A DNA stretch of 8,750 bases, from the NCBI GenBank assembly GCA_031271375.1, contig JAISVU010000332.1, positions 1 through 8,750 on the forward strand, read 5' to 3'. Shown in pieces: positions 1 to 5,559 of the stretch. The translations under genes and the position numbers were made by a program. The notes below the pieces were generated by a model that was not told the origin of the DNA, searched no databases, and was given only the letters and a program-made list of their open reading frames with translations. The stretch comes from Clostridiales bacterium (GTDB lineage Bacteria; Bacillota; Clostridia; Lachnospirales; WRAX01). Every line of letters starts with the position of its first letter. Position 1 is the stretch's first letter.

Positions 1-609
1 GTTGACGATCTCTATCCGTTCAAAATCTCCGCTGCCGATTATATCGCCGAACTCCTCAGAAACGCTGACCAGTACGGTTGAGCGGGCGGGCTGATTTGGC
101 ACATAAGAGTTACTGCCGCCGCTGAACTCGCGTTCATTGAATACGACATATGTACCCGAAACACCGCTGCGGGCATTAAGGTTGAGCCGCCCTCCGTCTT
201 TCACAAGCTCGTAATTCTCCGAATCTGCTTCAATCACGGTTTCAAAGTTTCCCATAGCTTGCCCGATTATGAAGTCTTCTCCCCGGACAAGCTCCCTGCT
301 GACGCCCGAGGCGTCCGTCAACGTAATCTCCGACCGGATAAACTCGTTCACGCGTCCCGGATAACCGACAAAGTAGCTGCCGCCCGCGTAAGGCTCGATG
401 TCCCATTCATCCAGGCGATCACTGAGCCACTCCGCCGCTAAATCGTTCCCCGGGGTTCCGGGAAGCCTGCCCGCGAACTCCTCCGAGCAGAGGTTTTCCA
501 GATAGGACGCGATTTTATCCTGGGCGGACAGGGAAGAGGGAAAGGGACGCATACTTACGCATCCGGTCAAGAGGACGCAGATAAGCGCCGATAACAAGAG
601 CTTTTTCAT
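1..609 (-). CDS. Lipoprotein, probable M28-family zinc aminopeptidase (N-terminal 203 residues, cut by window edge)
   Basis: Translating the minus strand from ATG at 609 gives 203 open codons to the window edge. The N-terminus is a lipoprotein signal: MKK, a hydrophobic stretch (residues 4-14) and a lipobox LTGC with the lipidated Cys at 17, so the mature protein should be anchored outside the membrane. Residues about 31-80 (YLENLCSEEFAGRLPGTPGN, then LAAEWLSDRL and SYF) match the start of M28 aminopeptidases, which have a 'YLssdel.GR..GT.gn..Aa.yi...l' pattern. The rest in view is rich in beta-forming and Ser/Gly residues and could lead into a protease-associated insert. The zinc ligands would lie beyond the edge, so catalysis cannot be confirmed. 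An AAAGGA site precedes the ATG. The lipoprotein call is strong; the M28 call rests on the N-terminal pattern alone. Confidence 0.68.
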   Translation of the reverse strand, partial: MKKLLLSALICVLLTGCVSMRPFPSSLSAQDKIASYLENLCSEEFAGRLPGTPGNDLAAEWLSDRLDEWDIEPYAGGSYFVGYPGRVNEFIRSEITLTDASGVSRELVRGEDFIIGQAMGNFETVIEADSENYELVKDGGRLNLNARSGVSGTYVVFNEREFSGGSNSYVPNQPARSTVLVSVSEEFGDIIGSGDFERIEIVN

Positions 610-617
610 GTTTATAA

Positions 618-764
618 ATCCTTTCGAATTATTTAAAACAGCTCCTACTTCAAATACTCAAAGCCGAGACGCTGGACGAAGCCCAGGAAGCTATCAAGTT
701 TCTATGCACTAAAGAAGATATCGCTGAGGCGGAAAAAATCATTGCGAGGAAAATGCAGGGTTAA
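618..764 (+). pseudogene. Possible plus-strand gene remnant (C-terminal fragment, no start codon)
   Basis: The 158 bases between the lipoprotein and the serine hydrolase contain one open plus-strand frame, from after a stop at 615-617 to TAA at 762-764. No ATG, GTG or TTG start lies upstream of the last few codons. From about 648 it reads as a typical helical protein tail rich in Glu, Lys and Ala: LQILKAETLDEAQEAIKF, then LCTKEDIAEAEKIIARKMQG and stop. This composition suggests a real C-terminus rather than chance, left by a deleted or transferred gene; its 5' part is missing and its upstream portion overlaps the lipoprotein's leader. I do not recognise the family. It ends 3 bases from the stop of the convergent serine hydrolase. 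A chance open frame of 49 codons remains possible. Confidence 0.3.
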
Positions 765-767
765 AAG

Positions 768-1823
768 TCATATTTCCCTGTAATCTTTAGCGCTCATATC
801 GTTGACTTCCTTCCTGTACTGCACCAGCAGGCCGTTCTCCCGCGTGGGATGCACCCGGTTTGTGAGGAATACTGTATACTGCCCGGTCTCGCAGTCAACC
901 CACACCGAAGTCCCGGTATAGCCCGTATGCCCGTAAGAGCCGTCGGGGAAGACATTCCCTGCGGAGGACGGCAGCCCGGCCTTAACCACAAAGCCCAGGC
1001 CCCGTCCTTCCTCAAGTCCCGGGGTGTGGTTGCGCATGGCTTCATTAAACAGGTCGCGGTTAATGAACTCCCTTCCGTTATGCGCACCTCTGTTCGCCAG
1101 CATAACCGCGTACACGGCGCAGTCTGATATTGTGGAGAACAGCCCGGCGTTACCGCTGACCCCGCCCAGGAACCAGGCGTTCTCGTCATGCACGATCCCT
1201 TTTTTGTAAGCGTTAATCTCAACGCTGAACTCGGTGGATGCCGCGTTATCCTTGTCTGCCGGGTTATATCCGGTATCGTTCATCCCCAATGGGTTGAACA
1301 CCATCTCCCGCGCCAGGATATCCAGGCTTTTTCCCCCGATGAACTCGCAAATCTTGCCCAGCAGGATATAGCCGAGGCAGCTGTATGTAACACCCGTTCC
1401 GGGGGCGTAAAGCAGACCCAGCCCCAGAATCTCCGCTGTTACAGCATCCGGGGTGCGGCAGCGCTTCCATAGCTCCTCATGGGCGGGCAGGCCGCTGGTG
1501 TGGGTCATTAGATGCCAGACGGTAATCCCGCCCTTATCCGGCGGGCAGTCGAAAAAGCGTGTAAGAGGGTAGCTCAGGTTAAGCCTGCCGTCTTGAAGCA
1601 TCAGCAGCGCAACCATAGTCGTAGACATTATCTTCGTCATAGACGCAACGTCGAATAATGTGTCTTCAAGCATGGGTTCTCTTGATGGAAAATAAGAGCG
1701 GAACCCGCAGTGCATACGGAACAGCTCGCCCCCGGCATCGCCTGAGGATAAAGCGGCTCCGGGGTATACGCCTGTTTCCTGGCCCTTGATTACGGCTTCA
1801 CGGGTTCTATTGAAATCCCGCAT
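768..1823 (-). CDS. Serine hydrolase, class C beta-lactamase/AmiE-like family
   Basis: A 351-residue protein of the serine beta-lactamase-like fold (Pfam Beta-lactamase; DD-peptidase, esterase and amidase relatives). The nucleophile motif is S61-M-T-K64, followed by HLMTHTSGLP (104-113), Y147-S-C149 in the Tyr-x-Asn position, and H299-T-G301 near the end. The GHTGYTGTS and LTNRVHPTRE segments resemble Bacillus AmiE (YbbE), an N-acetylmuramyl-L-alanine amidase, so a role in muropeptide processing is plausible; an esterase is also possible. No signal peptide or membrane segment is visible, so the protein is predicted to be cytosolic. Cys at the third position of the Tyr motif replaces the commoner Asn or Asp. 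The start ATG lies 13 nt after the pepD stop and follows an AAAGGATGG site that overlaps that stop. It is probably cotranscribed with pepD. Confidence 0.85.
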   Translation of the reverse strand: MRDFNRTREAVIKGQETGVYPGAALSSGDAGGELFRMHCGFRSYFPSREPMLEDTLFDVASMTKIMSTTMVALLMLQDGRLNLSYPLTRFFDCPPDKGGITVWHLMTHTSGLPAHEELWKRCRTPDAVTAEILGLGLLYAPGTGVTYSCLGYILLGKICEFIGGKSLDILAREMVFNPLGMNDTGYNPADKDNAASTEFSVEINAYKKGIVHDENAWFLGGVSGNAGLFSTISDCAVYAVMLANRGAHNGREFINRDLFNEAMRNHTPGLEEGRGLGFVVKAGLPSSAGNVFPDGSYGHTGYTGTSVWVDCETGQYTVFLTNRVHPTRENGLLVQYRKEVNDMSAKDYREI

Positions 1824-1836
1824 ATAGTACCATCCT

Positions 1837-3291
1837 TTACTTAATATTTCGTAAAACCGCCTTTATCAGTTCCCATGTCCTTCCGAAGGACTTGATATCC
1901 AGCCGTTCCTTAGGGGAGTGGTAGTCATACATGTCCGGCCCGAAGGCTACCATGTCTAAGCCGGGCCTCTTCTCGGCGAACAGGCCGCATTCAAGCCCCC
2001 CGTGGACGGCCAGGAACTGCGGTTCCTTCCCGAAGAGTTCTTTATATGTTTCGGCGCATATATCACGTATGGCGGACTTTTGGTTATACTTCCAGGCCGG
2101 ATAATCGCTGCCCGTGCTGAACGCGGCCCCGGTTTGAGCCGCGATAGCCCTAAGGGTCTGTATAACCTCGGCTTTGCGGCTTGCGACAGAGCTGCGGACA
2201 GAAGCGAAAAAGGTCACGCTTCCCGCCTGATCGTCGGTTCTTACAACCCCGATGCTCACGGATGTCTCAACGAATTCGGGCAGTGCCTGCTCCATGTGCA
2301 TTACGCCGCTAGGCAGCATAACCAGCGTTTCAATGATAGTTCTGGAACATTCGGCGTTAAACGCTTTTCTTTGTTTATCTTTGTGCGCTTTGTGGATAAA
2401 AACCAATCCCGGATCACTGATGGCATGTTCGGAGCGGATTTCTTCCGCCAGCATTAACAGTTTTTCTTGAAAAACCGTTTCATATGCCGCAGATACCGAG
2501 ACCAGCGCCGACGCGTCTCTGGGTATGGCGTTTTCCTTCTCGCCGCCCTCGATAGATATTATCTGCGGGTTATAATCAATTAACCCGTAAAGCAGCCGGC
2601 CCAGAATTTTATTGGCGTTGCCGCGCTCTTTCTTTATATCTCCTCCTGAATGCCCTCCCTGAAGCCCCGCAACGGTTATCTCATAAATCGCGTCAGTCTC
2701 AGTCACAAGTCCGGTCTCGCCCTTTAACGTCAGCGTGCATCTCGCGCCTCCGGCGCAGCCGCCCACGAAAATACCGTCTCCCCCGGCGTCCAGGTTAATC
2801 AGCATATCGCCTTCAAGATAAGCGGGATCCAGGGCGGCGGCTCCCAGAAGCCCTATCTCCTCGCCAGTCGTGATGATTACGGTGAGCGGCGGATGCGGGA
2901 TATCGTCCGCGGCAAGGAGCGCTATTCCATAAGCCACCGCAACGCCGTCGTCCGCGCCCAGCGTCGTTCCGCTGGCACGGATATATTCCCCGTCGACGAC
3001 GATGTTCAAGCCGTCCTTCGTAAAATCATGGTCTATCCCCTTGTCCTTCTCGCACACCATGTCGATATGCCCCTGGATGATAACGCGGGGGGCGTTCTCG
3101 AAGCCGGGCGTCGCCGGTTTCCTTATCACCACGTTAAAAGCCTCGTCCTGCCAGGCTTCCAGCCCTCTTTCGCGGGCGAAGCCCATTACGTAATCGCTGG
3201 ACGCTTTTTCGTTGCCGGAACCTCTGGGAATCCCGCTCAACTCAAGAAAATACTTGAACGGCGCTTTTGGTTCCAAGTCTGTCAGTTTCAT
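1837..3291 (-). CDS. pepD: Aminoacyl-histidine dipeptidase / cytosolic non-specific dipeptidase, M20C family
   Basis: A zinc-dependent peptidase that hydrolyses dipeptides such as Xaa-His in the cytosol. Numbering from the ATG at 3291 gives 484 residues, matching E. coli PepD at about 485. Metal and catalytic residues of M20 enzymes are in order: QGHIDMV (H75, D77), GADDG (bridging D114), TTGEEIGL (catalytic E144, metal E145), INLDAG (D167) and, near the C-terminus, DYHSPKE (H458). The segment between the two catalytic parts is the dimerisation/lid insert. Three in-frame ATGs occur at 3306, 3297 and 3291. I chose 3291 because an AGGAGG site at 3298-3303 lies 6 nt upstream of it, whereas the two upstream ATGs precede or abut that site. 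It starts 26 nt after the recombinase stop and is followed 13 nt later by the serine hydrolase, suggesting one transcript. Confidence 0.93.
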   Translation of the reverse strand: MKLTDLEPKAPFKYFLELSGIPRGSGNEKASSDYVMGFARERGLEAWQDEAFNVVIRKPATPGFENAPRVIIQGHIDMVCEKDKGIDHDFTKDGLNIVVDGEYIRASGTTLGADDGVAVAYGIALLAADDIPHPPLTVIITTGEEIGLLGAAALDPAYLEGDMLINLDAGGDGIFVGGCAGGARCTLTLKGETGLVTETDAIYEITVAGLQGGHSGGDIKKERGNANKILGRLLYGLIDYNPQIISIEGGEKENAIPRDASALVSVSAAYETVFQEKLLMLAEEIRSEHAISDPGLVFIHKAHKDKQRKAFNAECSRTIIETLVMLPSGVMHMEQALPEFVETSVSIGVVRTDDQAGSVTFFASVRSSVASRKAEVIQTLRAIAAQTGAAFSTGSDYPAWKYNQKSAIRDICAETYKELFGKEPQFLAVHGGLECGLFAEKRPGLDMVAFGPDMYDYHSPKERLDIKSFGRTWELIKAVLRNIK

Positions 3292-3297
3292 GTTCAT

Positions 3298-3303
3298 CCT
3301 CCT
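3298..3303 (-). promoter_or_regulatory. Ribosome binding site of pepD that decides its start
   Basis: AGGAGG on the minus strand ends 6 nt before the ATG at 3291. The longest open frame would start at 3306, with this site inside its coding sequence, so the site argues for the shorter 484-residue protein. Confidence 0.75.
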
Positions 3304-3317
3304 CATTGTGTTATCGT

Positions 3318-4373
3318 CTATTCTTCCCTTAACCTTATTGCGCGGGCCGCTTTGCGGCGGTTTGTGTCGGACATATCAGCATAATGCTTGCGGGTGGTTT
3401 CCACGCTTTTATGCCCCAGCACGTCGGCGACCAGGTAAATGTCCTCGGTTTCGCGGTAGAGGTTGGTGCCAAAGGTCGAACGCAGTTTGTGGGGCGTGAT
3501 ATTCTTATATGACGTGACAAGTGACGCGTATTTTTTCACTATCTTCTGAACTGACCGCACATCCAGGCGGCGGCGCTGCATGGAAAGAAACAGGGCCTTC
3601 TCATGTCCGGCGACGGCATGTATTTCCTCCCTTGTCTCCATATATTTATCCAGAGCCTCCTCCACCTCGTCGCCGAAATAGACCAGCGCGTCGCCCCCGC
3701 CCTTTCGTGTGATATATATGCCGCCGTTTTCAAAATCCAGATGGGCTATGTCGATCCCGACGCATTCGGAGACGCGGATGCCCGTGCCAAGCAGCAGCGT
3801 AACAATCGCGAGATCCCGAACCTTTGTATATTCGTGATAGCTTTTCTGCCTATCCGAAAGGCCCTCGCCGCTTTCCACGGTGTCCAGCAGTTTTGCCATT
3901 TCGTTATACTCAAGGCGCACGATGCCCTTGTCCCGGACCTTTGGATACTCTAGCACGTCGGCGGGGTTTTTCGCGATGCGGTCCCGCTTTTGAAAAAACC
4001 GGTACATCGAGCGTATCGCCGAAAGCTTACGCGACTTGCCTACCTCATGGTTGCGGTAAATCACCGCGTCCCCACCCTCGCCTTTAATGTAATAATCCAG
4101 ATATGACTTGAACTCCTCCAAATCGGCCTTCGTTACCTTTTCCATATCGGCCAGGGTTATATCCGCTACCTCCTTGTCAAAACCCCTTACTTCTTTTACG
4201 AGGAAGTTAAGAAATATCTTGATATCAATGGCGTAACCGAGGCGTGTCCTGGCGGTGGTGTTATCCGCGACGCCGTTGAAGAAGTCGCGCAGAAAGCCCG
4301 GCAGCTCCCTTAACAGCTCCCGCAGGCGCAGGGTTTGCTTTTCGGATATTTCGTTGAAGTAGGCGTTTGGCAT
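3318..4373 (-). CDS. Xer-like tyrosine recombinase/integrase
   Basis: A 351-residue site-specific recombinase that cuts and rejoins DNA through a covalent 3'-phosphotyrosine. The N-terminal core-binding SAM-like domain covers about 25-135, with TTARTRLGYAIDIKIFLNFL as its typical first helix. The catalytic domain covers about 150-345. All six active-site residues can be read: R200 (GTGIRVSE), K224 (TRKGGG), H295 and R298 (TPHKLRST), H321 (LGHKS) and the nucleophile Y331 (KHYAD). It is longer than XerC/XerD (about 300 residues) because of an extra N-terminal segment. That length is nearer to the single-recombinase XerS proteins of streptococci, so chromosome-dimer resolution is plausible; a mobile-element integrase is the alternative, but no element boundaries are seen. 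The start follows AAGGA by 5 nt. The gene lies just downstream of a structured RNA and terminator, and I find no good promoter between the terminator and its start. Confidence 0.9.
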   Translation of the reverse strand: MPNAYFNEISEKQTLRLRELLRELPGFLRDFFNGVADNTTARTRLGYAIDIKIFLNFLVKEVRGFDKEVADITLADMEKVTKADLEEFKSYLDYYIKGEGGDAVIYRNHEVGKSRKLSAIRSMYRFFQKRDRIAKNPADVLEYPKVRDKGIVRLEYNEMAKLLDTVESGEGLSDRQKSYHEYTKVRDLAIVTLLLGTGIRVSECVGIDIAHLDFENGGIYITRKGGGDALVYFGDEVEEALDKYMETREEIHAVAGHEKALFLSMQRRRLDVRSVQKIVKKYASLVTSYKNITPHKLRSTFGTNLYRETEDIYLVADVLGHKSVETTRKHYADMSDTNRRKAARAIRLREE

Positions 4374-4436
4374 GTTAGTCCTTAATAAAAACGGTTAATA
4401 TTCAAGTTAGTTGTGAAGCTCCTGGACGACAGGTAC
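4374..4436 (-). other. Leader between terminator and recombinase start
   Basis: These 63 bases hold the AAGGA ribosome site (4383-4379) for the recombinase. No -35/-10 pair with acceptable spacing is visible, so the recombinase may depend on readthrough of the terminator. There is a short inverted pair CCTG/CAGG on the minus strand near 4433-4421 and two copies of ACTAAC (4411-4406 and 4379-4374). I see no convincing dif-like recombination site here. Confidence 0.4.
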
Positions 4437-4484
4437 AAAAATAGCCGCTCCTGAATTAGCGTTCCGGATATAGCGGCTATTTTT
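4437..4484 (-). terminator. Rho-independent terminator (perfect 13-bp stem, bidirectional in form)
   Basis: The arms at 4472-4484 and 4437-4449 are exact reverse complements (AAAAATAGCCGCT and AGCGGCTATTTTT), with a 22-nt loop at 4450-4471. On the minus strand the GC-rich stem AGCCGCU/AGCGGCU is followed by five U. It should end transcripts from the promoter at 4572-4600 and readthrough from the ttcA operon, which has no other terminator. Because both arms carry an A or U run, it could also work on the plus strand. Its place upstream of the recombinase means it either isolates or attenuates that gene. Confidence 0.85.
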
Positions 4485-4565
4485 AATTAGTGCGCTAGCC
4501 CAACCGTCTAAATGCGGCTGTGCGACCACCGGGGAACGATTCACACTCGTCTCCCCGTTTATCTT
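4437..4565 (-). ncRNA. Predicted structured small RNA or cis-regulatory leader upstream of the Xer-like gene
   Basis: An estimated 129-nt transcript runs from about 4565 (just downstream of a strong -10) to the terminator. The first hairpin is strong: CGGGGA (4557-4552) pairs with UCCCCG (4535-4530), and ACGA (4550-4547) pairs with UCGU (4539-4536). One G is bulged at 4551, and the 7-nt loop GUGUGAA closes it. The loop GUGUG can pair with CGCAC at 4524-4520 or with a second CGCAC at 4494-4490, giving a possible pseudoknot with two alternatives. A second hairpin pairs AGCCG (4519-4515) with CGGUU (4506-4502). AGCCGC at 4519-4514 is repeated in the terminator's 5' arm, so it could compete for the 3' arm. 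There is no protein-coding frame of note. I match it to no classical riboswitch. I recall a predicted 'xerDC' RNA motif upstream of xer genes in Firmicutes, but cannot check that here. Confidence 0.6.
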
Positions 4566-4571
4566 ACCCTA

Positions 4572-4600
4572 ATTATACACCGCATATCAAATTATTGCAA
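4572..4600 (-). promoter_or_regulatory. Sigma-A-type promoter for the structured RNA
   Basis: On the minus strand the -35 box TTGCAA (4600-4595) and a perfect -10 box TATAAT (4577-4572) are separated by exactly 17 nt. The -35 begins 3 nt after the ttcA stop codon. Transcription should begin near 4565. It is the best promoter in the window and no coding start follows it until the recombinase ATG at 4373. Confidence 0.85.
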
Positions 4601-4603
4601 GGT

Positions 4604-5311
4604 TTAATTTTTCCACAAGTCCGACCGCTTTATCGAGCTGAAAACCTTGTCCTGCAAGTCTTTATAGACCCCGGTCTGCGTTTTTATATAAGCCTTTATT
4701 TCCTCGCGCTTCGTATTCTTGTCCGCGGGGCAGGCATTCTTAATAACGGGGAGATTAAGCGACGCGGCGCAGGAGATTGCCTCCTTCTCCGTAACGTAGA
4801 TAAAGGGGCGTATGGCGCTGAGGCCCGTGCGGTCCAGGTATGTTACCGGGGTGAAGGTATGTATCCTGCCTTCAAAGATCAGGCTCATAAAGAAGGTCTC
4901 CACCACGTCGTCCCGGTTATGGCCCAGGGCCGTCTTGTTGCAGCCCAGTTCCAGCGCGCGGGTGTTTAGAGCGCCCTTACGCATCTTTGAGCAGAGAGAG
5001 CAGGGGGTTTCCTCGGCCCTGATATCGAACACGATCTTTCCGATATCTGTCTTGGCGATAGAAAGATCGACGCCGATCCGCTCGCAATATGCTGCCAGCG
5101 GGGTAAAATCCATATCGAAGCCCAGCGAGACCGTGACGGCGCTTACGTCATATTTTTTCGGGTAAAAACGCCTCATCGCCGCAAGGGCCGTAAGCATCGC
5201 GAGGCTGTCCTTCCCTCCGGAGAGCCCCACCGCGATACGGTCGCCTTCTTCAATCATCGTATAATCGTCCGCCGCTTTACGGACGCGGCTCATCAGCTGC
5301 TGCAGATTCAT
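4604..5311 (-). CDS. ttcA: TtcA-family tRNA thiolation protein (PP-loop ATPase)
   Basis: A 235-residue cytosolic ATP pyrophosphatase that activates a tRNA base by adenylation for sulfur insertion; TtcA makes 2-thiocytidine at position 32. The PP-loop SGGKDS is at 31-36. Two cysteines of the iron-sulfur/catalytic set are at C104-SL-C107, followed by the MRKG segment, and a third is C194 (NACPADKNTKRE). ALGHNRDD (128-135), with ET just after, is the second nucleotide-site motif of the family. Proteobacterial TtcA is longer, so this is the compact Firmicutes form; the exact modified base is inferred from the family, and the symbol should be read as family-level. The ATG overlaps the stop of the upstream HPr-like gene (TGATG), indicating translational coupling. 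It is the last gene of the hprK-murB-rapZ-whiA operon. Confidence 0.82.
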   Translation of the reverse strand: MNLQQLMSRVRKAADDYTMIEEGDRIAVGLSGGKDSLAMLTALAAMRRFYPKKYDVSAVTVSLGFDMDFTPLAAYCERIGVDLSIAKTDIGKIVFDIRAEETPCSLCSKMRKGALNTRALELGCNKTALGHNRDDVVETFFMSLIFEGRIHTFTPVTYLDRTGLSAIRPFIYVTEKEAISCAASLNLPVIKNACPADKNTKREEIKAYIKTQTGVYKDLQDKVFSSIKRSDLWKN

Positions 5312-5559
5312 CAGGCATACGCCAGCATCTTTGTAAGATTTTCAACAGCCTCGGCCTCGGCGGCGCCAATACCGGTTATCGTCACCTCCTGGCCTTCGAA
5401 GATAGCCATAGCGACAAGGCCCATCATTGACTTGCAGTTAAACTCCCTGTCGCCTTGCCTGATTGTGAGCCTGCACTGGTATTTATTCGCGTTCTGCACC
5501 AAGAGAGCCGCCGCTCTGGCCTCCAGGTTTATCGCCATCTTGAATGTGCGTGAAGTCAT
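5311..5559 (-). CDS. Crh-like HPr-fold regulatory protein lacking the catalytic histidine
   Basis: An 82-residue protein aligning end to end with HPr/Crh. The loop that in HPr reads G-L-H15-A-R-P is here N11-L-E13-A-R-A16, so the phosphotransferase histidine is Glu and the proline is Ala; it cannot carry phosphate from enzyme I. The regulatory site is intact: K43-S44-M-M-G-L, where S44 equals Ser46 of HPr and Crh, the target of HPr kinase. The operon also encodes HPr kinase, so this is probably a Crh-type signal protein that acts after serine phosphorylation, for instance through a CcpA-like regulator. B. subtilis Crh (Gln at position 15) also lies just after whiA. The start at 5559 is set by AAGGAGG (5572-5566) with 6-nt spacing and lies inside the whiA 3' end, a 77-nt overlap. 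It overlaps ttcA by 1 nt. Confidence 0.88.
   Translation of the reverse strand: MTSRTFKMAINLEARAAALLVQNANKYQCRLTIRQGDREFNCKSMMGLVAMAIFEGQEVTITGIGAAEAEAVENLTKMLAYA

Noticed and set aside
632..661. Weak promoter-like pair TTGAGT and TTTAAA with an 18-nt spacer upstream of the lipoprotein
   Set aside because: Only 4 of 6 matches in each box and a long spacer; AT-rich leader sequence gives such pairs easily.
681..700. CTGG/CCAG inverted pair on the minus strand after the serine hydrolase as a terminator
   Set aside because: Only 4 bp with no following U run.
2002..2457. Long plus-strand open frames opposite pepD, and similar ones opposite rapZ (6591-7250), murB (7509-8090) and hprK (8214-8699)
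   Set aside because: Each lies antisense to a gene with clear family motifs, has no recognisable domain and lacks a convincing ribosome site.
4374..4436. Possible dif site near the recombinase gene
   Set aside because: No pair of 11-base arms around a 6-base centre reads as an inverted repeat when compared base by base; the ACTAAC copies are direct repeats of only 6 bases.
4485..4565. Match to a classical riboswitch or tRNA
   Set aside because: The conserved cores I know for c-di-GMP, purine, THF, fluoride, ZTP and SAM classes are not present, and there is no cloverleaf or T-loop sequence.
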